A DNA stretch of 64,000 nt from Acorus gramineus (taxonomy: Eukaryota; Streptophyta; Magnoliopsida; Acorales; Acoraceae). Below are positions 23,901-41,900 of this stretch, in pieces (the stretch's first letter is position 1; each line of letters begins with the position of its first letter). The DNA lies in contig CM060847.1 in the NCBI GenBank assembly GCA_030737835.1, positions 7,340,584 through 7,404,583 on the forward strand, written 5' to 3'. The notes under the pieces were generated by a model that ran no database searches, was not told the origin of the DNA, and saw only the letters and a list, made by a program, of their open reading frames with translations. The position numbers and the translations under genes are program-made.

Positions 23901-25656
23901 GATAGGCATGCATTAATCAATAATTTACCTAGAGATACGAGTTACTATGTGGGGGAGATTTTGTGCATGGGCTAGTCATGCCCTGTATTTTTTTGTGTGT
24001 GTGGGGGGGGGGGGGGGGGGTGTTGTGATTGAATAGTGTGGTTTGTCGTGCTGTGGGGCTGGGATGTCAGTAAATACCTCTTCTATTGTGTTCTAGCCCC
24101 GAGTGGTCTGTGTGATTGTATGGTTTCTTGTTGTTTATGGTGTTCTTGGTTGTGGTTTTTGTATTGGACATTCACTTCATGCTAATTAAATTTGGGTAGC
24201 ATGCCTCCTGTAATTTTTTAATAAAATATCTTGGGAAATAGTTATGTCTTCGTTGGGGAGTGAATGAACATTTCTTGTGCATGTGACAAATTCATGATAC
24301 TTTGTTGGCTCAGATCTATATTCAAGTTGTGTGTTAGGAACCTAATAAAAATTAGTTTGGGACTCTTGTTAAAAATCACAAATTGCAAAATAAATTTCCG
24401 TCATTCTCAGATATTTCTCAGCACAATGTTTCTCCTTCACATTGGGCGTTGTTTAGTTTAAACTTATTTATGTAACTCATTAACGCTTAACAATAAGAAT
24501 ATGTGCATGCTTGTATATTGCGGTGATATACGCCAATGTGGCTAGAGCAAAAATGAGGAATCTCTATTTAACATTACACAGTCTCTATGTATTATTTGTA
24601 TTTATTTACTCAAACTGAAAGGGCCTTGTGTGCTACTAATTTTACTCTCTTCTTTTTTCTTTTTCTTTTTTTATATTGGATGTTTTATCAAATTTTCTTG
24701 CACAGTGCTCCTCTGTAGCTAAACTTATCTTAACTTTTCCTATATGCATTGGTACATTGGTTATTAAGCTTTTGGAAGATTGCTTGTACTACTTGACTGC
24801 AATGATTCTTAAGATGTTTTGTTTGAGGCATTTTTTAGGTTAACATGTGGCCAGACCACTGACAATTGGATGAAAAGCAAGCTAATTAGAATATTAAAAT
24901 GAAGTTGACACGATAGTGTCACTAATATCTCATTTTATATATCTGAATCGACATCATCTTTGGTGCCCTGTTTATCTGAATCAAAGAGCTGATTAATTGC
25001 TCTTGCAGGGGGGGATATTTCGAGGAAAAAGAAGTTGCTGAAAAAACAGGTAAGGATCATTTCATATCACTCACAATTGATCTTTTTATAATCTCAATTA
25101 ATTTTTTGAGATTCTTCGGTGTGCTTTGTTCACTAAAATCTAGTAAGAACATGTTATTGAAGACCTCAGACTTGTGTGATATCAAGTCTAAATTTAAGAC
25201 TGCCAAATCTGGATGTGATATCTTGGTAACAACACTTATCTGTTCTATTCACTCCAGTTTGAACATTACTGTCTTATTGTAACCACATCAAAATATGAAA
25301 ATTCTTAAGAACAAAATAATTACTTTTATCGGTAGCATGGTCCAGTTAATCCTTGGACTATAAAAGCATTTGTATGATACCTGTTATATATTTAGCATGA
25401 GATCAGGTTCAGCAACATACCATGCTTTGATCTATTTTAAAATTTTTAGTTGTTATTAAAATACCTTATTCAACCCGTCCGGCAATAATGTGGACATGCG
25501 TGCTTGCTTTCCGAGCAAATAGACAGTCAAATCATTATTGTGTGATGTTCCATTGTCCAGGCTGAAGGCAAAAAAAGGATGAAGGCAATTGGCAAGGTTG
25601 ATGTACCACAAGAAGCATTTATGGCAGTTTTGAGGCTAGAAAAGGAGGTATTATAG
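5965..25656 (+). CDS. LEPA: Chloroplast translation factor LepA / elongation factor 4
   Basis: This translational GTPase back-translocates or remodels stalled ribosomes; the N-terminal extension (rich in Ser/Arg, ending near VFCRASAAG, about residues 1-62) indicates plastid import. There are 22 exons: 5965-6216, 7434-7610, 7932-8018, 8431-8487, 9181-9246, 10001-10063, 10258-10302, 10452-10552, 11667-11763, 13145-13216, 15000-15154, 15242-15299, 17309-17389, 17489-17575, 18596-18667, 18769-18903, 19657-19730, 20915-21002, 22283-22360, 23585-23660, 25009-25049, 25561-25656. They join in frame to 685 codons plus stop, close to the plant plastid family length. GTPase motifs are AHIDHGKST (97-105), RGIT (136-139), DTPGH (162-166), NKID (216-219) and SAK (247-249). 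The LepA-specific C-terminal domain ends with the Lys-rich [20 protein letters not shown]. All introns are GT-AG. Several introns carry LINE tails, and one holds a MITE. A partial pseudogene copy lies at 38981-44885. Confidence 0.96.
13370..13861. repeat. Pyrimidine-rich tract in LepA intron 10
   Basis: About 490 bases of the coding strand are strongly T/C-biased, with long runs of TTTCTTTT-type sequence and few purine runs. It is not a simple repeat. It directly adjoins the antisense LINE fragment that follows. It resembles diverged microsatellite or low-complexity DNA. Confidence 0.6.
13862..14700 (-). mobile_element. LINE 3'-end fragment, antisense, in LepA intron 10
   Basis: Read on the minus strand, a broken frame gives [20 protein letters not shown] followed by [12 protein letters not shown]. 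This is the typical sequence after the reverse-transcriptase zinc-binding (zf-RVT) region at the end of plant L1-type LINE ORF2. Other minus-strand pieces further upstream (around 14500-14650) look like degraded ORF2 sequence. Poly-C runs near 14086 and 14381 and several frame breaks show that it is a dead fragment. Limits are approximate. Confidence 0.65.
15531..15778 (-). mobile_element. LINE 3'-end fragment, antisense, in LepA intron 12
   Basis: The minus strand encodes [20 protein letters not shown] and then GEHMG, matching the same conserved LINE ORF2 C-terminal region as the fragment in intron 10. A poly-T run on the plus strand at 15531-15543 is the poly-A tail of the element. The piece is severely 5'-truncated. 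It abuts a MITE at 15779. The same fragment, cut short by a deletion, is present in the duplicated copy at about 39463-39641. Confidence 0.7.
15779..16608. mobile_element. MITE-like element in LepA intron 12
   Basis: The left end CTTAGGACACGTTTGGATGC and the inverted right end CTTAAGGGCTTGTTTGGATA (minus strand of the 3' border) match imperfectly over about 25 bases. The interior of roughly 800 bp is very AT-rich and non-coding. In the duplicate locus only the right-hand part (after 16370) survives, so the element was present before duplication. Confidence 0.6.
17840..18373 (+). mobile_element. LINE 3' fragment with zf-RVT domain and poly-A, LepA intron 14
   Basis: The frame from 17844 encodes [22 protein letters not shown] sequence (here [20 protein letters not shown]), the zinc-binding CxxC...HxFFxC motif found at the end of plant LINE reverse transcriptases. 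A poly-A run at 18361-18373 closes the element. The frame is broken near 18018 by a 2-base loss compared with the copy at 41110-41645, which remains open for 121 codons. Only the last few hundred bases of the LINE are present, as expected for 5'-truncated insertion. Confidence 0.75.
21230..21600 (+). mobile_element. LINE zf-RVT fragment in LepA intron 18
   Basis: The plus strand encodes [18 protein letters not shown] followed by GPIWDKIG, the zinc-binding end of a LINE reverse transcriptase. After a stop and frame breaks come [17 protein letters not shown] and related residues, typical of the terminal ORF2 part. The sequence is clearly related to, but different from, the fragment in intron 14. 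The borders are uncertain and no poly-A tail is evident. This region is absent from the duplicated copy because of the large deletion there. Confidence 0.65.
21871..22122. repeat. Three tandem 85-bp repeats in LepA intron 18
   Basis: Units at 21871-21955, 21956-22040 and 22041-22122 each begin GTAATCCTTTAAATTTACAT and end GTTCGTCCAAATGAAG. Units 1 and 2 are 85 bases and unit 3 is 82 bases; they differ by a few indels and substitutions. Every unit begins with a GTAA, so each could present a weak 5' splice site. There are no spacers, so this is a plain tandem array. Confidence 0.95.
24003..24020 (+). repeat. Run of 18 G in LepA intron 20
   Basis: An uninterrupted poly-G tract follows a GT-rich stretch (TTTTTTTGTGTGTGTG-like). 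It could form a G-quadruplex on the coding strand and RNA. Its length may be imprecise in assembly. The breakpoint of the 4.35-kb deletion in the duplicate lies 2-4 bases downstream. Confidence 0.9.
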
Positions 25657-25940
25657 TGACATGAGGCTAGAAAAGGAGGTATGATACTGGCATATATGAT
25701 GCTGCATTATTTCCAAAGGCATCTATCAGTTCATTCAACGTTTCAAGTATCTATAAACATCCACCAAGCAATTCTTTGATGAAAGAAAATCAAATAGTCA
25801 TCAGAAAAAAACATAGAGGTTCCTGTATTAGAAGTTGTACTGAATTTATTTCCAAATGCTATGCTGCCTGTATATGGAACAAAATCTACTGTAAATTTTG
25901 GCATACACGATTGCTTCTCCATCCAAAGTTTTGCAGTATC

Positions 25941-26007
25941 TTCGCCTGCGGCCCATGGGGGGCGTTGCCCCCAACCCCCGGGCCTCCGGGAATAGGCCCA
26001 ACAACAG
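25941..26007. other. GC-rich island at the end of the duplicated block
   Basis: About 67 bases with very high GC, including GGGGGGCGTTGCCCCC (an inverted repeat) and CCCGGGCCTCCGGG, stand out in AT-rich surroundings. It begins exactly where homology between the LepA locus and its duplicate stops. It may be the edge of an insertion at the parental locus or the remains of the original flank. I do not recognise its family. Confidence 0.5.
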
Positions 26008-26009
26008 GC

Positions 26010-26354
26010 CTATCCAATAACTTCAAGTATCAATTCACCAAGACATAAAGAAACACATGGATGCAGCAAAAAAAAAAGGCACACTTCATCACCCTCTTCT
26101 CCTTTTTCGCAAAATCTTTCCCTCCCTCCTAAATCAAATAAACAAACAAACAAATCCTCCCCAAAACAATAGATTTCTCCACAGAAAACCATCAACAATA
26201 ACATCAGCTCCAACAATATCTTGGGATCGTCGGCGGTAAAGGAGAGGATGATGATGGCGAGCAAGAGAGGGGACGACGAGAGGGGGGATCCATGGCAAGG
26301 GGCGAGAGGTTTAGGGTTTCTTTGGTGGTGTGCATTGGAAATTAAGTGTCCCAA
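26010..26354 (-). pseudogene. Unidentified open frame, possible gene 5'-end relic
   Basis: A 114-codon frame on the minus strand starts near 26354 and includes a Ser/Pro-rich segment, SSPLLLAIIILSFT and a run of hydrophobic residues. Sequence upstream on the same strand contains AAACCCTAAACC, a telo-box motif typical of plant promoters or 5' UTRs. A nearby alternative ATG in another frame gives only a short peptide. I do not recognise any family. It could be a captured gene fragment or chance; it ends without a visible intron or continuation. Confidence 0.25.
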
Positions 26355-26763
26355 TATGATAGGTGTGTAAAAAAAAGGTGTTTAAAGAACTAGAGTGTGA
26401 TATGAGGTGTTTAAAGAATTAGAGGCATACAACAAAAAATCACTTCTTTTACACATCAAAATACATAGTGGGACCCATTAAAAGGGGTCAAGGAAGGTGG
26501 TATTGTACCTTGAATGAATTGAGAGGCAAGTATTGTTAATTATCCAAAAATACGTGTATGTCATATGAATTTCTATCCAAATTTAAAAATTATCTGATAT
26601 CCAAAGAAATATCTATTCTGTGGTTGTGTCCAATAAAAAAATATATCCATATCCAAATATTAAAATAATATATTGTTTATTTATTGCTCTATTGAAATTT
26701 AAGTTCATTATGTGTCTTGGATTTAATCTAAAGGCTCACCACATTTATCGTATTACACTTGCA

Positions 26764-26808
26764 GGGCTAATTTGATAAGTTGAAAATGGATCTTATCAAA
26801 TTAGCCCT
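26764..26808. repeat. Perfect 17-bp inverted repeat (hairpin)
   Basis: AGGGCTAATTTGATAAG and its exact reverse complement CTTATCAAATTAGCCCT are separated by a 12-base loop-sized spacer. The arms resemble ends seen near 47970-48455 (TAGTTTGATAA / CAAATTAGG), so it may be a collapsed transposon or the joined ends of one. It lies in the 3' intergenic region and not near a stop codon. Confidence 0.85.
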
Positions 26809-27876
26809 ACAAATGAATGGGAGGATAAGGGAATGAAAGAACAATTTATCCCGTTTAGTATAAAAATAATCAAGACAAAATACAGACAATTATTTCAATT
26901 TTAAAATAAAAATAAGATTTTTTTGTTTCACCTAAAAACTAAAATAACATTTATTTTTATTTTTTTGTCTTAATTTTACCAGATGTGAATATTGATAAAA
27001 TTGATGAACTTTTATTTTTTAAAATTAAAACTTATCCCCGAAACCTTAATCTCTTTTGGGTGAGAAATCACATACATCACACATCATTCAATCGTTTTAT
27101 AAGAGTCCAATCCTTCGATAAAAATTATCAGCTGCTCTGATTGCAACACTAATTAAAAACTGAAAGTATCACAACTAAGTTATAAACTTGTGGAAGCTAA
27201 TAAACTTGTGCATGTTATAAAAAGTTTTATGGAGCTGAATGAGCTGTTTAATTAAGTTACCATTCTGTTTCATTTTAAACATTTCAGAAGAAGTAATACC
27301 ACTACTATCCAGAAACACAAAAGAGCAATGTGAAGGGCCTCTTAAGCTAATTTTTTAAAAGAAAAACTTATGTTACAGGGAGAATTGCAGTAGAATTTGT
27401 GTTCAATAGAATGAAAATTGCCCAAACCAAACAATGGAATCCAGAATTGCTGACAAAAACAAGAGCCCAAATCATTAAATCAATCATCTCAGTACAAGAA
27501 ATACACAATTCCATTGAACCCGGGACCTCCAATTCACATACACAACCAATCCACCCAGATCATGAAAGGCAAATAGAAGCAAATCTAATAATCAATCCAA
27601 TAATAATTACATTAAGTACATTAAATACCTACAAAGTTTAAAATTTGTTCATAATATAATGGAATGACACTTTACCACTACAAAGAATAGTCAACGACAC
27701 TCTCTCGCCTTCTGATTATTCTCAAGACTATGACACAATCACATAGAAGATGATCTATAATTCTGATTTCAAGCCACTCTTTATTTTCATAACTAATCTG
27801 AGTAAATTTTTCACCATTGGATGCAACACCTCTCCAACCAGGCAACAAAATCCAGGAAGAATCAATACAAATGCAC

Positions 27877-36012
<8,136 letters not shown>

Positions 36013-36446
36013 TGCGAATCTGTTCGATGAGGTGGCTGAGTCGAATGTTTTCGGAATGTCTGAATGTGGAGGGAGTGTTTGAGGAGAAAGAAAATGGGGT
36101 TTTTCTTTTTCTTTTTAGAAAATTTTAGTTTTAAGTGTACGTAAACCACGTTATTTAATAATAATACATTCATCCCTTCTTCATGTTTTATTTAAATTCC
36201 TATCTAAGAGATGATTGAAATTCCTAAACTATCTTTTAAAAATTTTATTTTTAAATTTTTATAAGCTATGTTATTTAATGATTAATCCTTATGAACCAAG
36301 TTTTTATATTTTTATTATTTATTTTGATTTATATTTTTTACTGTATTTTAGAAGAAGAATGGTTACATACAAGGGAAAAAAATAGAAATCAAAAGAAATA
36401 ATAAAATAAAAACAATATATTTTATTAGGATTGATCACTAAATACA

Positions 36447-36933
36447 AGAGCGGACCTAGGACAAAATTTTGGGGTGAGCTATACTATATTTTTAGTAAAT
36501 CTTTTATTCTCATATTTAACAAGACTAGATCTTTTTTACATTTTTTTTTTATTATTATTTAAACGAGTAGTTATTTTTTTAACTTTAATTCTAGTCTCAT
36601 GTATCTCTTTAACATCATATATTTACATTGACGAGGTATATACCACAAATTTTTTTATAAATAGATCAATACAATTTCATTAGAATATATAATTCATTTT
36701 TTTTAAAATTATATACTTTAATAAATAAGGTATACTCAAACAAGATTTTTTTGAAAGATTTTAATTGGGAATCAAATAAGAGATTGGAATTTTTATGTTT
36801 AAAATAATTTCAAACAAAGATTTTTCATATAAAAAAATAAAAATTATTTATCATATAACATAAATAGTATTAATAAATTAAATATTTGTAAAAGCTACAG
36901 CCCGGGTCCAACCAACCTTTGCATCCACCCTTG
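36447..36933. mobile_element. Possible non-autonomous DNA transposon
   Basis: The left border GCGGACCTAGGACAAAATTT followed by GGGGTGAGC, and the right border with GGGTCCAACCAACCTTTGCATCC, resemble the imperfect inverted termini of common plant elements. The interior contains CATTGACGAGGTATATAC, a motif shared with 1978-1996 (CATTAACGAGGTATATAC) and, more weakly, with 4303-4320. There are no coding frames of note and no target duplication was confirmed. Confidence 0.35.
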
Positions 36934-37109
36934 ATTGGACAATCAAATTATCCAACGTCCGATGGACCTAACCCGATCCCCATAATTAACACTAACCCAA
37001 GGGCGGATGATTAGAAATGAAAATTACCCATTTATTAATCGTGACATAGTGAGCACCACTTAATTGAGAATTAAACTCTATGATTAGATACAACACTAAG
37101 CACCCCTTT

Positions 37110-37345
37110 GATTCGATAATAAGCCTAGAATAAATGAGAATTAGTCAGAATAGTCTCAAAATAGATGTTTGGATGATCGAAATAAATGAAAATCTGTATA
37201 TCATAATTAACTGGTATAAAGTAATATATAGATATTAGTCAATTCTTAGAAATAAGTTATTCTAGGTTATTCAATGCAGAAGGTGGGCTCACTGTCAAAT
37301 CATTTATCATCATTTTTAAATATTTTATAAAATATTTATCCACAC
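37110..37345. repeat. Dispersed repeat, related to 47200-47400
   Basis: The stretch AACTGGTATAAAGTAATATA, then CAATTCTTAGAAAT...TTATTCTAGG and CACTGTCAAAT, matches the order of motifs at 47255-47365 (AACTGGTATAAATTGATATA, CAGTTCTTAGAATT, CACTGTCAAAAT) with roughly 75-80% similarity by eye. Both are non-coding. They are likely copies of one old MITE family. Confidence 0.6.
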
Positions 37346-37364
37346 CTTATTCACATTTTATTCA

Positions 37365-37398
<34 letters not shown>

Positions 37399-38980
37399 CA
37401 CACGTGCTCAAGCACGAGGTATAATTTATATATTTATATTCTAATAAATTTTAAATCAATAAAATCTAACACTATGAGCTACATCATAGATTGGTATACA
37501 CAATAAGAGTATTTTAACAAAATTTATTATTGTCCAGAGCGAATTTATTTTTAAAAAATTGATAGTGTCGAGAGCTATTTTTCTCAACAAACAGAATAAA
37601 ATAAATTATATTTATAAATTATTTCTTGTAAACTTTTGATATTGATTTATAATTTTATATTAATTAAGATCATAATTCTAACAAATGGTCAAAAATTCAA
37701 ACAAATGAACAAAGTTATTAACATATATTTGAGAAAGAATTTCTATTTTCATCCTCAACTCAATTTAAAAAAAAATCTTAATTTTTTAATTAAAAGTGTT
37801 TTCTCACAATCTCACCTCATAACATAATAGTATATCTTCGTAAATCCAAAAATTCAATTTTAATAAAAAGTCAATTCAATCCCATTCCTTCTCAACCCTC
37901 AAAACCTACATCAAAAAAGAATTTTAAAAAATTATTAAAACAAAACCACTCAATTAAAAAATAATACATAAATAGCCCAACTTTGAATAACATGTAAAAG
38001 CCATTGCGAATGAAAATGCCATTTTATATAAACTATAACACAAATATATATGTTTGTTTCAAATATTGATAATTCAATGAGAGAAAAACCTAAAAAAATA
38101 ATAATAATAAAAAAAAGAAAATTGAAGGAGATACTTAAGGGAATAATATAAAAAACAAATGAAAATACTACCATTATGTAGGGGCAATAATGAAAATTAA
38201 AATTTTATAAATCAAAATTTTCTTCCATTTTATTCAATATAAAAAAAATAAAAATAAAAAATAAAGTGATACATAATATATATATAAGGTAGTATATTTT
38301 TATAGTAATGTTTTTATAATTTATTAAATATATACCACCTACTATATATTTATTTATTTTAATATTAAATTAAAAATTAAAATTACAAATAAGGTAATAT
38401 ACATATACATATAATAGCATATAGATAATCTAAGACAAAAATTATTTAATCTAATAAAAACCTGACCTGAAATATAAAAAAATATTCTAAAAATGTAATT
38501 TTTTTAAATATAAATTCAAAATTTGAATGATGTGAACTAAAAATCTGATTAGATTTTACTCTAATTTGAAATTTTTAAAATTTTGATATGTATTAAATGT
38601 ATGGTAAAAATTGATTTCCTATGCATTATATTTAATTTTAAATTATCTATCGTGTATATTAAATTTTTAAAAAATAACTTAATTTTATAAGCACTATATT
38701 TTAATTTTATAAATCCCTATATAATAGGGACTCCATAAAAAAATAACAAATAAAATCAAAAGAGAAAAAAAAGTAAAACAAAATTCCAAAATTATAGGTA
38801 ATAAATAAATCTATAAAAATTCGATATGAGATAAAAAAAAAATATAAATAACCAAGATAGAAAAAAGTATAGATATAATTTTAAAGATGTTAATTATGAT
38901 GATGAAAGCTAAATAAATCCTTTTTAAAATAAGGATTGATAAAAAAAAATATAACAAATGAATGGAAGAAAAATAAAGGA

Positions 38981-41900
38981 ATAAAGGTGGGTTATCTAGC
39001 TGCTTCAATAAAGTTGGTGATACAGTTACTCATTTTGGAATAAAGGCCAACGAGTCCTTGCCTGGATATTGAGAAGCCACTCCAATGGTGTTTTTTGATG
39101 CCGACCAGTAGGACTTTTAACTAGCAGTGTTGTTTCTTTTTTATTCCAACACCCATGACATGTTAATTTTCTGTAACTTTTCCTTAGGTTTCCTGACCTG
39201 CGTGATGCATTGGAGAAACTTCAACTTAATGATGCAGCTCTTAAGGTAAATAAAGGAGGATCAAATAAGCAATTATATTATATATTTTTTACTCTGACTG
39301 ACTATTTTCTCTCCACTTTCATTGAACTCTTTTCTTTCCATGTTCCAGTTGAAACAGAATTGTTTTCACAAATACCATTTTTAATATTTAACTTTTTTTT
39401 CTCTTTCCTAAAAATATGTTTAGAATACTTGTTATCACAAAACTTCCTTTAGCAGAGATGGTTTTTTTTTTTTTGTTTAGACTGGATTCACAACACAGAT
39501 TGATAACCCCCTCCCAACTAACAAAATACGGCTTGTCCTGCACAAATAAGTCCCCAACCTTAGTAATTCTTTCGACTGACTCCCATATGTTCTCCTAATA
39601 CAGTGCCCCATTTAAAAATGATTTGGTTTCTCGACTGCCAAAGAGGGTAAAAATATAAAATTACTTTACATATACTTGAGAGTTGAGAAAATAAAGTTGT
39701 TACAAATAACAACACATGGGGTTGGTTGGGATTTTGATTGCCCCATTTTATGAAACAAATGAGAACCCTGTGATTTTATTTGTTACACTTAATTATCATA
39801 ATCAAACAAGATATTGTGTTTGACCCAATACAAATGAAAACCCAACCCCATTTGCACAGTATCCAAACAAGCCCTTAAGATTTTTTTCCTCCTTCCCACA
39901 TTTGATCTAGGGAGCCTATCTACTCTTGTATACATTAGTTTTCCTCTTTTTTCTTTTTAAAATAATTTTGGAGCCTCAGTTCTCATGGGCATGTGCTTTG
40001 TTGTGTGCCTTTACGCATTAATAACACTGGATTCAGAATCTTCAAGAGATGGCATTGAATGTTAAGTGGTACCAAGAACCAGCCTGGATGACTTGAAACT
40101 CTCTCAGATGGCTCAAGAATCATAAACTTTGAGTTGATTGAGATGCTCCAGGAACATGTGGATGGCGAGAGAAGGAAATAGGCCATTATAGTGACTTTGA
40201 GGAATTCATTTAGCAGATATGTTCGGATAGGCAAAAAAAAATGCATCTTATAGTTCCATTAATCATGATTTACTAAACAAATCATATCTACATATCACAC
40301 ATGTAGTAGAATATTAATTGCCTTATCAGCTTATGTACTTGCAGTCTGTTCTCAATTTAAATGCTTCTCTCTATTCTCTTTCAGCTACTAGAACCTTGTG
40401 ATTCTTTATTTCTTAATTATTTGTTTCGTGTTATTGGTGCTGCACTGGTGGTCTCATTTTCATCAGATAACCAAATAAGTTCATTGTGAATATTATTTCT
40501 CTCATATCTGCACATAGAAGTAATTGTATATTGCTATCATTTTATTTTTCCCTTTTCGTGTTGCTTAATCCCATTACAGTTTGAACCTGAGTCTTCTAGT
40601 GCTATGGGCTTTGGCTTTCGATGTGGATTCCTTGGCCTTCTTCATATGGAAATTGTTCAGGTTACATGGTTTAGTTTTGGTGGCATTTCATCATCAGCAG
40701 AGTTCTCTTTTTGTTCCAATACATAACCTGGCATTTGGGTATTTAATTTCCATTTCCAGGAAAGGCTTGAGAGAGAGTACAACCTGAGCTTGATAACTAC
40801 AGCTCCAAGTGTCGTTTACCGTGTCAACTGTGTTAATGGTGATACTGTAATTTCTTCTTGATCTTTGCCCTACTCCAGGCTCATTTTATCTCTACTGTGC
40901 TTGAACCTCTATAAGTTCATACTAGTGATTTGGAAAATTATCTCTCATCATGCTTCCTATGTTCAGTTTATTAAAAAGTATAAGCTGGATTACTTTGGTG
41001 TCTTTTAGTGTTTTTTAGGATGTAACACGCATTATTTGATTAAATAGCTTGGTTTACTTCGTCATTTTGTGGGGCCCTGTCACCCAAGTCAGTCAGATTC
41101 AATGGAAATTTTAGTTGAGTTTTGGAAGGGAAAGATTGTGCACCCCTTGCTGGTCTGAATTTCCAATTTGTGGAGCGGAAGAGGAAACTAGGGACCATTT
41201 ATTCTTTGGGTGCAATTTTCATGTGAGAATTTGGGATAGTGGGGATTGGCTCTTGGGCCCCAATGCTTTTTTAATGAAATGGAAGGCGCACGTTGGCTTT
41301 GGTTATGGAAGAAGTGTAAAAGAGGTGATCGAAGCAATCTCACAAAGTTATAATGGCCAATTCCTCATTCGGTGTGTTGTGGCATTTGGATCACGCGTTA
41401 TGAACGCATATTCTAACAAAAGAGGCTCTATTTTGAAAATACATGGGATGTTATTTCCTCACTTCTTGGAGATTGGTTAAAATGGATTTTAGGTGAAGAT
41501 ACATCATCCACATCATGGGTACTCTATGGTACACGGGGTGAAACTTTGGGGTTACATTTGTGTGGTTCTCCCATCCCATGTCTCCACCTTGTTCAGAGGT
41601 TTTTTTTAATCAATAGTCTCCTACATTTTCTTCCAAAAAAAAAAACCTTTCATGATATACACGTGGGATAGAAGAGTATTAAAGAAAAAAAAATGAAGAC
41701 CAAATGGTACTGTAATTTTTTCCTTCAATTCACATTATATGAAATGACTGATTGCCATCCTAAGTTATTTCCTTATCATAACCAACAGATGTCTTAAGTC
41801 AATTTTTAATATATTTAAATTAGTTGTGAATGACGAACAAATTCTTCTATGTTGTTCTGAATGCAGCTTGAGTGCTCAAATCCATCATTGCTTCCTGAAC

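Larger units (their letters stand above)
25657..27876. other. Convergent intergenic region between LepA and USP
   Basis: LepA and USP end facing each other here. The first 284 bases after the LepA stop match the duplicate at 44602-44885 and are 3' UTR or flank. At 25941 the homology ends and a GC-rich block begins. The rest is AT-rich, with a possible gene 5'-end relic on the minus strand (26010-26354) and a perfect hairpin at 26764-26808. No confident gene is present. Confidence 0.6.
36013..38980. other. AT-rich intergenic DNA upstream of USP
   Basis: This stretch holds the USP promoter on its left side and is otherwise extremely AT-rich without a credible gene. A block at about 36447-36933 starts with GAGCGGACCTAGGACAAAAT and ends with CTACAGCCCGGGTCCAACC and a CATCCACCC, the style of ends seen on many plant non-autonomous DNA transposons. 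A 30-base AT dinucleotide run lies at 37368-37397. Sequence at 37110-37345 is related to 47200-47400. Poly-A/T-rich DNA continues to the sharp start of the LepA duplicate at 38981. Confidence 0.6.
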
